From contig NZ_FOCL01000010.1 of NCBI RefSeq assembly GCF_900110105.1, positions 1 to 64,000 of the forward strand: a DNA stretch of 64,000 nucleotides, given 5' to 3'. The position numbers and the translations under genes were made by a program. Positions 46,238-53,698 of the stretch are shown one piece after another. Positions within the stretch are counted from its first letter, which is position 1. Every line of letters begins with the position of its first letter. Source of the DNA: Mucilaginibacter gossypiicola (lineage in GTDB: Bacteria; Bacteroidota; Bacteroidia; Sphingobacteriales; Sphingobacteriaceae). The notes under the pieces were generated by a model. It was not told the origin of the DNA. It made no database searches and was given only the letters and a program-made list of their open reading frames with translations.

Positions 46238-46245
46238 CAAAAATA
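46238..46245 (-). promoter_or_regulatory. Possible -7 element for exbB
   Basis: On the minus strand this reads TATTTTTG, an exact match to the Bacteroidota TAnnTTTG consensus. It lies 73 bp before the exbB ATG. No clear -33 TTG is present, only a T-run near 46262-46270. Confidence 0.4.
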
Positions 46246-46352
46246 GAATTTTATTGAATTAAAAAAACCATTTATGTTATTCTTTACAATTTTTTAATAC
46301 AGAATATCATTCTGCGTATTGTTGGTGATTATAAACGCAACAATACAAATTT

Positions 46353-46440
46353 ATTGTGTGTTACCAACACAATTATTTGCAATGAAAACCATTTTTTTTA
46401 AAAATAGCAAGTGATAACATATAAAATTTGTGTTACCAAG
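46353..46440. promoter_or_regulatory. GTGTTACCAA repeats and hairpin upstream of exbB
   Basis: ATTGTGT (46353-46359) and ACACAAT (46367-46373) flank GTTACCA. A second related unit, TTTGTGTTACCAAG, lies at 46427-46440. The rest of the 428-bp gene-free region 46165-46592 is very AT-rich and holds no ORF. The two units could be a regulator site controlling exbB; the protein is unknown. Confidence 0.35.
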
Positions 46441-46592
46441 CTAAAATTGGATACTTTTTTTCAAAGTTTATAAAAAGGTGCCTGTTATATTTAACTGCAA
46501 TGCAAGCTTTGTAACATATAATACAACACTTTGTTTAAAACACTCTTTTCAAATAATTCTGTTAAACTACGGTTTATAATGTTTAGTTAATA

Positions 46593-46928
46593 TTATCCGC
46601 CTGCTTTTTTGGCTTTATAGCCATCTGTTTGGAGTAAAGTTAACACTTTGTCCCTAAAATCGCCCTGGATTAGGATCTCGCCATCCTTAACAGAACCTCC
46701 TACCCCACATTTGGATTTCAGTTTTTTCCCTATTGCTTCCAGGTCGGCATCCGCGCCGATAAAGCCCGAAATACGCGTAACCAGTTTGCTTCCGCCCTTG
46801 CGATCAAGATATATTTTAAGGTTTTGCTGCTGTGCCGGTAAGGTTCCCTGTTCCCCTCCACCGTTTTCCTGGTATTGAAAATCCGGATCAGTTGAGTAAA
46901 CTACGCCGGTAAAATTTTTCTTAGCCAT
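46593..46928 (-). CDS. SUI1/YciH-type translation initiation factor
   Basis: This 111-residue protein starts at the ATG at 46928. An upstream in-frame TTG at 46937 overlaps the kinase stop but is less likely. The C-terminal SUI1 domain has RKGGSKLVTRISGFIGADADL, KLKSKCGVGGSVKDGEILIQG and FRDKVLTLLQTDGYKAKKAGG, homologous to eukaryotic eIF1. Its bacterial role in start-codon selection is not well defined. It follows the YegS-like gene by 5 bp. Confidence 0.93.
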   Translation of the reverse strand: MAKKNFTGVVYSTDPDFQYQENGGGEQGTLPAQQQNLKIYLDRKGGSKLVTRISGFIGADADLEAIGKKLKSKCGVGGSVKDGEILIQGDFRDKVLTLLQTDGYKAKKAGG

Positions 46929-46933
46929 ATTGA

Positions 46934-47821
46934 TCAATTTTTAAATGATGGGCCAACTATAACTCTTAATGACTTGGGTAGTATATTAATATCTATCCCT
47001 GTACCGGCTACCTGGGGCTCTCCATCCAGGTGGATGGGGCCGGTATGCTCCCTTTTTATCAGGATCTGCTTGCCGCGGATAATTTCTACATATTTTGAGC
47101 TTTCAGTTGCTTTAACCAGCATGCGCATACTCATCTCTGGAAACCTCCACAACGGGAAAGGCTTTATCACGCAAACATCCAGCAAACCATCCTGCAGGCT
47201 TGCCTTAGGCGATATATGTACATTATTACCGTATTGCGACGAGTTTGCTATACTAAGCATAAATGCCTTATAGTCATACTTTTTTCCGTCAATATCTATA
47301 TGATAGTTTTGCGACTGATAGCCAACCACTTCTTTTATCGACGATTTAATATAACTGATAAAGCCACGCTTTTTGCCATGCGAAAAAATCTCGCTGATGT
47401 GGGCATCAAACCCCATCCCTGCCATGTTAAAAAATGGTTGCCCGTTAATCCTGGCCGAATCAATAATTTCGGTACGGCCTGATGCCAGGTTTTTGATAGC
47501 ACTCTTTGTATCCATCGGAATACCCAAAAACCTCGAAAGCCCATTGCCCGAGCCAAATGGCACTATACCAAGCGAGGTATCAGTATCAACAATAGCCGAA
47601 GCTATTTCATTAACCGTACCATCGCCGCCAACCGCAACCACTACATCAAATTTCCCTACTGCTTCGGATGCGATAACCCTTGCATGTGCCACGCCATCAC
47701 TAAAAGCTATAACCGGCTCCATTACACCGGCATCAATAGTATCTTTAATCAGTTCAGGCACCCCGTCCTTCTTCTTCCCGCCCGAAATTGGGTTTATTAT
47801 AAATAACGCTTTCCGTTTCAA
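46934..47821 (-). CDS. YegS/DagK-type lipid kinase
   Basis: This 295-residue diacylglycerol-kinase-fold enzyme has the nucleotide motif GGDGTVNEIA (65-74) and the following GIVPFGSGNGLSRFLGIP. It should phosphorylate a lipid such as diacylglycerol or phosphatidylglycerol. The start is TTG: an in-frame TAG lies directly before it, and the family motif INPISGGKKK follows at residue 9, so no other start fits. Confidence 0.92.
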   Translation of the reverse strand: MKRKALFIINPISGGKKKDGVPELIKDTIDAGVMEPVIAFSDGVAHARVIASEAVGKFDVVVAVGGDGTVNEIASAIVDTDTSLGIVPFGSGNGLSRFLGIPMDTKSAIKNLASGRTEIIDSARINGQPFFNMAGMGFDAHISEIFSHGKKRGFISYIKSSIKEVVGYQSQNYHIDIDGKKYDYKAFMLSIANSSQYGNNVHISPKASLQDGLLDVCVIKPFPLWRFPEMSMRMLVKATESSKYVEIIRGKQILIKREHTGPIHLDGEPQVAGTGIDINILPKSLRVIVGPSFKN

Positions 47822-47897
47822 CTATATATATTATTTCAATCGTCAAAAGTAAATGTATTTTCGGCTTTGTGAAATTTGTTTTATTTTTACCGCCCGA

Positions 47898-47975
47898 ATG
47901 TGGACTGATTTAATGCTCCTTTTTACAACGGAGCCGGATTGCAACCACGTAAAAAAGTGCTAAAACCATGCTTCT
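47898..47975 (+). promoter_or_regulatory. SAM-II (SAM-alpha) riboswitch-like leader of metK
   Basis: P1 arms ATGTGG (47898-47903) and CCACGT (47945-47950) pair. After the first arm comes CTGATTTAA, and before the second comes ATTGCAA, both as in the SAM-II consensus I recall. An extra hairpin GCTCC/GGAGC (47915-47934) sits between them. The downstream TGCTAAAA (47958-47965) matches the conserved GCUAAA of the pseudoknot strand. It ends about 65 bp before the metK ATG, so SAM would repress its own synthase. A covariance search was not possible here. Confidence 0.8.
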
Positions 47976-48038
47976 TTTTACTACTCGATCCGTGTTAAGC
48001 CCCTCCCAGTCGATTTTAATTTTAATTATTTAAATTTT

Positions 48039-49289
48039 ATGTCATATTTATTTACTTCAGAGTCCGTATCAGAAGGTCACCCGGATAAAGTAGCTGATCA
48101 GATCTCGGACGCGCTGATTGATCATTTCTTGGCATTTGATGCCGAATCGAAAGTTGCCTGCGAAACGCTGGTAACCACAGGCCAGGTTATTTTAGCCGGC
48201 GAAGTAAAATCAAAAGCCTATCTGGATGTACAGAAGATTGCCCGTGAGGTGATCAACAAAATTGGGTACACCAAAGGCGAATATATGTTTGACGGCAGTT
48301 CATGTGGTGTATTATCGGCCATCCACGAGCAATCGCCTGATATTAACCAGGGTGTTGACCGCACCGCCAAAGAAGAGCAGGGTGCCGGCGACCAGGGTAT
48401 GATGTTTGGTTATGCTACCGTTGAAACCGATAACTATATGCCGCTTGCCCTTGATATTGCCCACGCTTTATTAATTGAGCTTGCAGCCATCCGCCGCGAA
48501 AATAATGAGATCAAATACCTTCGCCCGGATGCAAAATCGCAGGTTACTTTGGAATATAGCGACGATAACAAGCCGCAACGTATTGACGCCATCGTTATAT
48601 CAACCCAACACGACGACTTTGACGACGAGCCTGCCATGCTGGCCAAGATCAAGGCTGATATCATCAGCATCCTGATCCCCCGTGTTGAAGCTAAATATCC
48701 TAAATACGCACACTTCTTTAACGACGATATTAAGTACCATATTAATCCAACCGGTAAGTTTGTTATCGGCGGGCCGCATGGCGATACCGGCTTAACCGGT
48801 CGTAAAATTATTGTGGATACCTATGGCGGTAAAGGCGCACATGGTGGTGGTGCTTTCTCTGGTAAAGACCCTTCAAAAGTTGACCGCTCGGCTGCTTATG
48901 CTACCCGTCATATTGCTAAAAACCTGGTTGCTGCCGGTTTGTGCGATGAGGTATTGGTACAGGTATCATACGCTATCGGCGTTGCACAGCCAATGGGTAT
49001 TTACGTAAACACTTACGGTACTGCCAAGGTTGACCTGCACGACGGTGAGATCGCGAAAAAAGTAGAAGGCATTTTTAACATGACCCCATACGCCATTGAA
49101 ACCCGCTTTAAACTGCGTAACCCTATTTACAGCGAAACCGCTGCTTACGGCCACTTCGGCAGACCGAACGAAGTTGTTACCAAAACTTTTGTTGGCCATG
49201 ACGGCAGCAAATTGGAACGCGAGGTTGAACTATTTACCTGGGAAAAACTTGATTATGTAGACCAGGTTAAAGCAGCCTTCGGTTTGTAA
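48039..49289 (+). CDS. metK: S-adenosylmethionine synthetase
   Basis: This 416-residue enzyme makes SAM from methionine and ATP. It has SEGHPDKVADQISDA with catalytic His14, GAGDQGMMFGYA in the middle, and GGGAFSGKDPSKVDRSAAY from about residue 269. Length is in the usual range; the C-terminal end EKLDYVDQVKAAFGL is as in Bacteroidota. A riboswitch-like leader lies upstream and a terminator 33 bp downstream. Confidence 0.97.
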   Translation: MSYLFTSESVSEGHPDKVADQISDALIDHFLAFDAESKVACETLVTTGQVILAGEVKSKAYLDVQKIAREVINKIGYTKGEYMFDGSSCGVLSAIHEQSPDINQGVDRTAKEEQGAGDQGMMFGYATVETDNYMPLALDIAHALLIELAAIRRENNEIKYLRPDAKSQVTLEYSDDNKPQRIDAIVISTQHDDFDDEPAMLAKIKADIISILIPRVEAKYPKYAHFFNDDIKYHINPTGKFVIGGPHGDTGLTGRKIIVDTYGGKGAHGGGAFSGKDPSKVDRSAAYATRHIAKNLVAAGLCDEVLVQVSYAIGVAQPMGIYVNTYGTAKVDLHDGEIAKKVEGIFNMTPYAIETRFKLRNPIYSETAAYGHFGRPNEVVTKTFVGHDGSKLEREVELFTWEKLDYVDQVKAAFGL

Positions 49290-49321
49290 TTAGTTACACC
49301 TATTATATAGTATAAGATAAG

Positions 49322-49351
49322 CAATAGCGACGGGGTTTCCTGTCGCTATTG
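49322..49351 (+). terminator. Terminator of metK
   Basis: CAATAGCGAC (49322-49331) pairs perfectly with GTCGCTATTG (49342-49351), and TTGTTT follows. Confidence 0.75.
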
Positions 49352-49379
49352 TTGTTTAGAGGTATAATATTATTCTTCT

Positions 49380-49620
49380 CCGTCAGCAGATAAGTTTCGG
49401 GCGAAAGCGGGCAGAACAATGGTGGCCTTGAGCGCAGGAAAGGGCATAGCAAGTTTTTGCAGCAGCGGTGATAAGAGCGGCGGGGCAAAATAATTGCAGC
49501 CCGTGGTTTTGCCCGGTTTGCAGGGCAAAGGCCTTGTGCGGCAAAGAAACCTTTCTGCTGACTTGACTTTTGGTTCTTTTTGTCAAGAAAAAGAACAAAG
49601 CCAACCCGCGGCGACTGAGC
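49380..49620. repeat. Non-coding interspersed sequence with hairpins
   Basis: GTTCTTTTT (49573-49581) and AAAAAGAAC (49588-49596) form a hairpin. Upstream is a G-rich stretch with GCCCGTGG, TTTTGCCCGG and GCAGGGCAAAGG. It fills most of the 432-bp gap 49290-49721. It resembles the spacer at 11412-11550 in character. Short frames cross it but none looks real. Confidence 0.4.
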
Positions 49621-49721
49621 GGGCCGATGTTGTTATTACAACATAAGTTGGTTAGAGACCGCTTTCCTTATTAAATTATAAATACATACATTTATAACCC
49701 AAAATCCCCCGAGCCTAATTA

Positions 49722-50240
49722 ATGCCCTCTAATACCCGGAACGCCGTAATGGCTATTATTTATTTTGCTGTATCAGTTATGATAACGGCATGGTTCATTG
49801 AACAAAAGTTTGGCTATGTGGTTACGCCCGAAGCCATATTACTATCCAACATTGTTGCGGCTATTAAATGGGTGGTGATAACCATTGCTGCGATGGTTTT
49901 GCTTAAAGAGAACAAATGGATATTTATCAGGCGTACAGCGTTTGCCTGCCTGGCCGGGAGCTTTGCCATGTTTTCTATTTATGCATTTAGGTTTATACCG
50001 GTGAGCAGCTGGCAACAATTTACCTATACTATGGCTTTGGCATTGCTGGTAATGACAGTTTTGTTTTTTAAAGCCGTGATTGACACCCGGCTTGCGATTA
50101 AATGGTTTGCCGTGTGGATGGCTATCCTGATCATAAGCGTAATACTGCAGGTTAAGGTGGTGTTCAATTTGCACCCTTCGCTTGTAACAAATGGGGTGTC
50201 CCATTTTTTTGATTCCCGAAAAAAAAGTGAAATTTCCTGA
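49722..50240 (+). CDS. Membrane protein of unknown function, 5 TM
   Basis: This 172-residue protein has five hydrophobic segments at about 8-26, 38-61, 72-92, 98-119 and 128-148. TM2 ends in LLKENKWIFIRRT, recalling EamA/DMT half-transporters, but I recognise no family. The last 15 residues (NGVSHFFDSRKKSEIS) are written by a TGTCCCATTTTTTTGATTCC sequence that recurs in variant form at 50265-50290, so the C-terminus may have been replaced by repeat insertion. Start is ATG. Confidence 0.7.
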   Translation: MPSNTRNAVMAIIYFAVSVMITAWFIEQKFGYVVTPEAILLSNIVAAIKWVVITIAAMVLLKENKWIFIRRTAFACLAGSFAMFSIYAFRFIPVSSWQQFTYTMALALLVMTVLFFKAVIDTRLAIKWFAVWMAILIISVILQVKVVFNLHPSLVTNGVSHFFDSRKKSEIS

Positions 50241-50304
50241 CCTCGCTTCTTTTAAAAAAACGCAGATGTTCCATTTTTTGAGAACCGAAACGCGGAACAG
50301 TTAT
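50196..50304. repeat. Two copies of a CCATTTTTTGA...CCGAAA element
   Basis: Copy A at about 50196-50222 reads TGTCCCATTTTTTTGATTCC then CGAAA; copy B at about 50265-50288 reads TGTTCCATTTTTTGAGAACC then GAAA. In copy B, TGTTCC and a following GGAACA (50293-50298) are inverted over 22 nt. Further TTCATGAAACAC and TTCCATGAAACA lie downstream. The rest of the 502-bp gap 50241-50742 has no gene. Confidence 0.5.
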
Positions 50305-50564
50305 TTCATGAAACACACTAATAACCAGCAGTTTAACAATTTCCATGAAACATTGCTAACTATTTGATTATTAAATATTAAACCTTTTTAGAGTAAATTT
50401 TACTGTCTGTTGCGCTAACAGCTTAACCGCGTTTTCCGTCGCTTAGTTTTCGTGATTTTTCATTGTTTTTTGAAGATTTTTTATTGGTACCCTGAATTTG
50501 AATCCGGGGTACTGACAAAACAGTGCCACCAATATTGCAAACGGTTGCCGGTAAATTTGAACCT

Positions 50565-50592
50565 CACCCAACCCTCTCCTTCGGAGAGGGCT
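50565..50592. repeat. CCTCACCCAACCCTCTCC hairpin repeat
   Basis: CCCTCTCC and GGAGAGGG form an 8-bp stem around TTC. It is a better copy of the element near 12831-12858. Confidence 0.5.
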
Positions 50593-50614
50593 TACGAAAA
50601 TCCTTCCGGGTGAC

Positions 50615-50735
50615 GCTTGTTAAGCCAATAGTCCTTAGTCTTAAGTCAATAGTACTAAGCCTTAAGTCTTTTTTGCTTCTGTACCTGGCACTTATGACTT
50701 TGGCCTAAAGACTAAGCCTCAATTTATCGATGACA
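50615..50735. repeat. TTAAGTC / CTTAAG direct and inverted repeats
   Basis: The units TAGTCTTAAGTCAATAGTAC, AAGCCTTAAGTC and CTAAAGACTAAGCC recur in the 120 bp before the RepA-like ATPase gene. They may be regulatory or a plain low-complexity spacer. Confidence 0.4.
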
Positions 50736-50742
50736 TAATACT

Positions 50743-51816
50743 ATGATTGAAAAAAATGGAAGACCACTGGTTGTGGAAATGATCCGCACCAATGTGCGCG
50801 ATGCGGCGCGCAGAGAAGCTAAAAAAGGGATCCGCCCAAGGGTTTACGACCCGGATGGTATACCCGATCTGTTTATTATTCACCAGGCCAGCGCATGGAT
50901 GGAGATGGAACGCGGGCACCAGACACCGCACATGCTGTTTGGCGAGTTTTGGCTCGAGGGCGAGCTGTGCATTTTATTTGCCGATACCAATATGGGCAAA
51001 AGCCTACTGGCCGTACAACTGGGCGATAGCATTGCCCGCGGCGAAGCCATTACACCTTTTAAAATGGATGCAGAACCCTGCCCGGTGCTATACATTGATT
51101 TTGAGTTGAGCGGCAAACAGTTTGAACAGCGCTACACCGACGGCAGCGCTACCCACACTTTTCACGAAAATTTTTACCGGGGCGAATTTAACCAGATGAC
51201 CGGCCTGCCGCATGATTTTAAAACTTTTGACGAGTTTATCACCCACGGCCTTAGTCGCGCCATTAAACGTACCGATGCCAGGGTACTCATTATTGATAAT
51301 ATTACCTGCCTGCGCAACGGCACCGAGCGCAGCAGCCAGGCCCTCTCGCTCATGAAACAGCTTAAGCTGCTCAAAACCCGGCATGGCCTTAGCATCCTGG
51401 TGCTGGCCCATACCCCCAAACGCAACCCGGCCCTGCCCATTACCCGCAATGACCTGCAAGGCAGCAAAATGCTCATCAACTTTTGCGACAGCGCCTTCGC
51501 CATGGCCGAAAGCCAAACGCTCCCCGGCTACCGCTATCTTAAACAGGTAAAACAACGCAGCACCGCCGAAATGTACGGCAGCCATAACGTATGCCTCGGC
51601 CGACTGGAAAGGCAGAACGGCTTTTTAAAATTTGTATTTTCCCATACCGATAACGAGGTTAAACACCTGCGCCGCTACAGCCAAATCGAACGCCAGCGCC
51701 GGGCAGCAGATGTGCTTGCCCTCCATAAACAGGGCCTGAGCCAAAGGCAGATTGCCGGCAGGCTGGAGATGAGCTTATCGGCGGTGAACAGGGTGTTGGG
51801 GGTTGTGGGGGGATGA
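50743..51816 (+). CDS. RepA-like AAA ATPase with C-terminal HTH
   Basis: This 357-residue protein has a RecA/RepA-helicase-like ATPase core: Walker A ADTNMGKS (80-87, Ala replacing the first Gly), YIDFELSG, Walker B-like VLIIDN (181-186) and ILVLAHTPKRN. The last 25 residues form a helix-turn-helix (LSQRQIAGRLEMSLSAVNRV). In plasmids and satellites such ATPases load at origins. Here there is no primase, integrase or plasmid partner, so this looks like an orphan or domesticated gene. It is clearly GC-richer than the next two genes, which suggests a different history. Confidence 0.82.
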   Translation: MIEKNGRPLVVEMIRTNVRDAARREAKKGIRPRVYDPDGIPDLFIIHQASAWMEMERGHQTPHMLFGEFWLEGELCILFADTNMGKSLLAVQLGDSIARGEAITPFKMDAEPCPVLYIDFELSGKQFEQRYTDGSATHTFHENFYRGEFNQMTGLPHDFKTFDEFITHGLSRAIKRTDARVLIIDNITCLRNGTERSSQALSLMKQLKLLKTRHGLSILVLAHTPKRNPALPITRNDLQGSKMLINFCDSAFAMAESQTLPGYRYLKQVKQRSTAEMYGSHNVCLGRLERQNGFLKFVFSHTDNEVKHLRRYSQIERQRRAADVLALHKQGLSQRQIAGRLEMSLSAVNRVLGVVGG

Positions 51817-51836
51817 GGGCACATTTGCTACCATTT

Positions 51837-51939
51837 GCTGCCGCAAGCGTCCTCGCTTGTGGCCTTTTGCTAAGTTATGCGAGCGGCTTTTAAATTGCAG
51901 ACCTGAACGCGGGCTACAAGCGAGAACGTTTGCGGCAGC
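51837..51939. repeat. Palindromic REP-like element, left flank of the two-gene unit
   Basis: The left arm (51837-51860, starting GCTGCCGCAAGCGTCC) and right arm (51916-51939, ending GTTTGCGGCAGC) are inverted over 24 bp with 2 mismatches. A related direct copy, with a decayed right arm, lies at 53345-53445. Both share TTATGCGAGCGGCTTTT and ATTGCAGACCT. The remaining 51940-52114 is AT-rich, with a TACCTTTA promoter-like element near 52072. Confidence 0.8.
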
Positions 51940-52114
51940 GGGTGATGCTATTTCTTAATTCAAAAAGTCACGAGTACGCTAATGTTTTGCCGCTGCTGCG
52001 TACCCGCACCGGGTAGTATTAAGTTACAATATTCAATATAAAATTAATCCCTTTAATTTTCATTCATATTGTACCTTTAGCATTATCTTAATATTTAAAT
52101 ATAAAATCTTAGCT

Positions 52115-52288
52115 ATGAGTTGGGTATTAAATAATAAAGAATGGATTTTTAGCGGTATTGGAGTATTCACCTTGGGGCTTCTAATTACCATATTTCAGAA
52201 AAGCACTAAGAGCAAATCCATAAAACAGAGTCAGAAATCAGGTTCAAATTCAACAAATATTCAAATTGGTGGGGATTTAAAAAAATGA
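52115..52288 (+). CDS. 57-residue membrane peptide with a C-terminal STNIQIGG motif
   Basis: It starts at the ATG at 52115 (MSWVLNNKEW). Residues 11-27 form one strong TM helix, then a Lys/Ser-rich linker (about 29-41), then GSNSTNIQIGGDL (43-55) before the stop. Its stop overlaps the ATG of the next gene by 4 bp (ATGA). The same motif starts the next protein. I49-Q50-I51-G52 fits the RHIM tetrad [I/V]Q[I/V/L/C]G, the amyloid core of RIPK1-type proteins. No known family is claimed. Confidence 0.7.
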   Translation: MSWVLNNKEWIFSGIGVFTLGLLITIFQKSTKSKSIKQSQKSGSNSTNIQIGGDLKK

Positions 52289-53334
52289 TTTTTGACGGTA
52301 TGAAGCAAGAGGGGGGTAATGAGTCTACAAACTTTCAAATTGGCGGAAACGTTACCATTGGAGTAACTTACAACGAAGCAAGACAAATTGCATTAGATAT
52401 CTTCAAAAGTAACTTCTATGAGTTTTCCGAAAAAGCCGCAAAAAAGGCATTAGAGCGAGCTGAAGAAATCACAGAAAAATTTGTTAAAAAATTCCTTACA
52501 GAAATTCCTGAATTAATATCAAAACTCGAAGAGCCTTCGGTTCAATCCTCTATGTTTAACGTTCAAAAGGAGTATGCAAAAACAGGAGATAAAGAACTGG
52601 AAAAAAACTTATTAGATATATTAATAGAACGCATTAGGTCAGACGAAAGAAGCTTAAAGCAAATTGTTTTAGACGAGGCCATTCTCTTAATTCCTAAGCT
52701 AACAACCGATCAAATAAATGTTTTAACACTCATATTTTCACTGATTGTGCTAAATAATACCGACGTCAATAATATACCCTCCTTATTAAATTTTATTGAT
52801 AAAAGGCTTGTTGAATTTTATCCAGAAGACATCAATAGTTACTCATTTTTTACACATTTGCAGTTCACTGGATGCTGCACTATCTTACCGGAAGGAGGCA
52901 CTTACAAACCAATCGAAGAAGTTTTCAGAGAACGCTATAAAGGCATATTTTCTAAAGGCTTTTCGGAAACTCAATTTGAAACGGATATTGGCGATAAGAC
53001 ATCCAATTATCCGTCCTTACTCAGAGAATGCTTAAGAAATCCAAATGCTTTACAATTCAACGCACTAACCAGTTCTTATTTTAATGAGATAATAAGCCAT
53101 TATAATCCTGACCTTCAATTAAAACTAAAAGGCTTATTTGAAAGCAATGTAATGTCCGCCAATGAAATTAAAGAGTGGTTAATAAGTACAAATAAAAGGA
53201 TGGAAGGGTTATTAAAAGCTTGGAAAGAATCTGCATTAAAATCAATTACATTAACATCAGTTGGAAATGTAATTGCATTAATAAATTACAAAAAACACAC
53301 TGGAGAAAATCTTCCTATTGACATAATTATATGA
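52285..53334 (+). CDS. LPO_1073/Vpar_1526-like protein with an N-terminal STNFQIGG motif
   Basis: This 349-residue soluble protein is mostly helical. It begins GGNESTNFQIGGNVTIGV (10-27), close to the tail of the upstream peptide. NEARQIALDIFKSNFYEFSE, ERAEEITEKF, FNVQKEYAKTGDKELEKNLL and LTTDQINVLTLIFSL resemble, from memory, the uncharacterised LPO_1073/Vpar_1526 family. No catalytic motif or NTPase is visible. Its low GC and repeat-flanked position point to horizontal acquisition. The 4-bp overlap means it is co-translated with the membrane peptide. Confidence 0.8.
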   Translation: MIFDGMKQEGGNESTNFQIGGNVTIGVTYNEARQIALDIFKSNFYEFSEKAAKKALERAEEITEKFVKKFLTEIPELISKLEEPSVQSSMFNVQKEYAKTGDKELEKNLLDILIERIRSDERSLKQIVLDEAILLIPKLTTDQINVLTLIFSLIVLNNTDVNNIPSLLNFIDKRLVEFYPEDINSYSFFTHLQFTGCCTILPEGGTYKPIEEVFRERYKGIFSKGFSETQFETDIGDKTSNYPSLLRECLRNPNALQFNALTSSYFNEIISHYNPDLQLKLKGLFESNVMSANEIKEWLISTNKRMEGLLKAWKESALKSITLTSVGNVIALINYKKHTGENLPIDIII

Positions 53335-53344
53335 CCATTCATTT

Positions 53345-53445
53345 GCTACCGCAACCGTCCTCGCTTATGGGCTTCATGTTAGGTTATGCGAGCGGCTTTT
53401 CACATTGCAGACCTAAACGCAGGCCAAAAGCGGGGATCTGGCATG
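53345..53445. repeat. REP-like element, right flank of the two-gene unit
   Basis: It shares CCGTCCTCGCTTATGG-like, GTTATGCGAGCGGCTTTT and ATTGCAGACCT stretches with 51837-51939 in the same orientation. The right inverted arm has decayed (AAAAGCGGGGATCTGG). It begins about 10 bp after the stop of the LPO_1073-like gene. Confidence 0.7.
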
Positions 53446-53512
53446 CCAAGTAACACGCTGTATGTATAAAAGTACATGCGACACGCGGGCATCAATTACA
53501 GGCCTAAATCTT

Positions 53513-53698
53513 TTACATTGCGCCGAACTGAGTTCTAAATTCTTTGCAAATCTTTAATACACGTTCTTCGCAGGCGTCAACAAACCAACGATAATGTTGC
53601 CAGTATTCTTCCTGGTATTTAATGTTATGCTCATAGGTTTGGTCAGGGGCAACGTTGTAATAAAAGGAACTTAATGTTATTTTAAGATCAAACACCAT
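53513..53698 (-). pseudogene. Possible C-terminal half of a frameshifted membrane protein
   Basis: This 61-codon frame overlaps the gene upstream by 22 bp in the -1 frame. Its charged, helical residues (EHNIKYQEEYWQHYRWFVDA, EERVLKICKEFRTQF) look like coding sequence, but it has no N-terminal domain of its own. With the 121-residue frame it would give one protein of about 180 residues. An independent small overlapping gene is the alternative. Confidence 0.35.

Noticed and set aside
46929..46937. TTG start of the SUI1 gene overlapping the kinase stop
   Set aside because: The ATG at 46928 gives the usual MAKKN start; the overlap alone is not enough.
49303..49604. Minus-strand frames of 61 and 73 codons after metK
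   Set aside because: They cross the metK terminator and an interspersed repeat and have skewed composition.
51088..51585. 165-codon minus-strand frame
   Set aside because: It is antisense to the RepA-like ATPase, whose motifs are clear.
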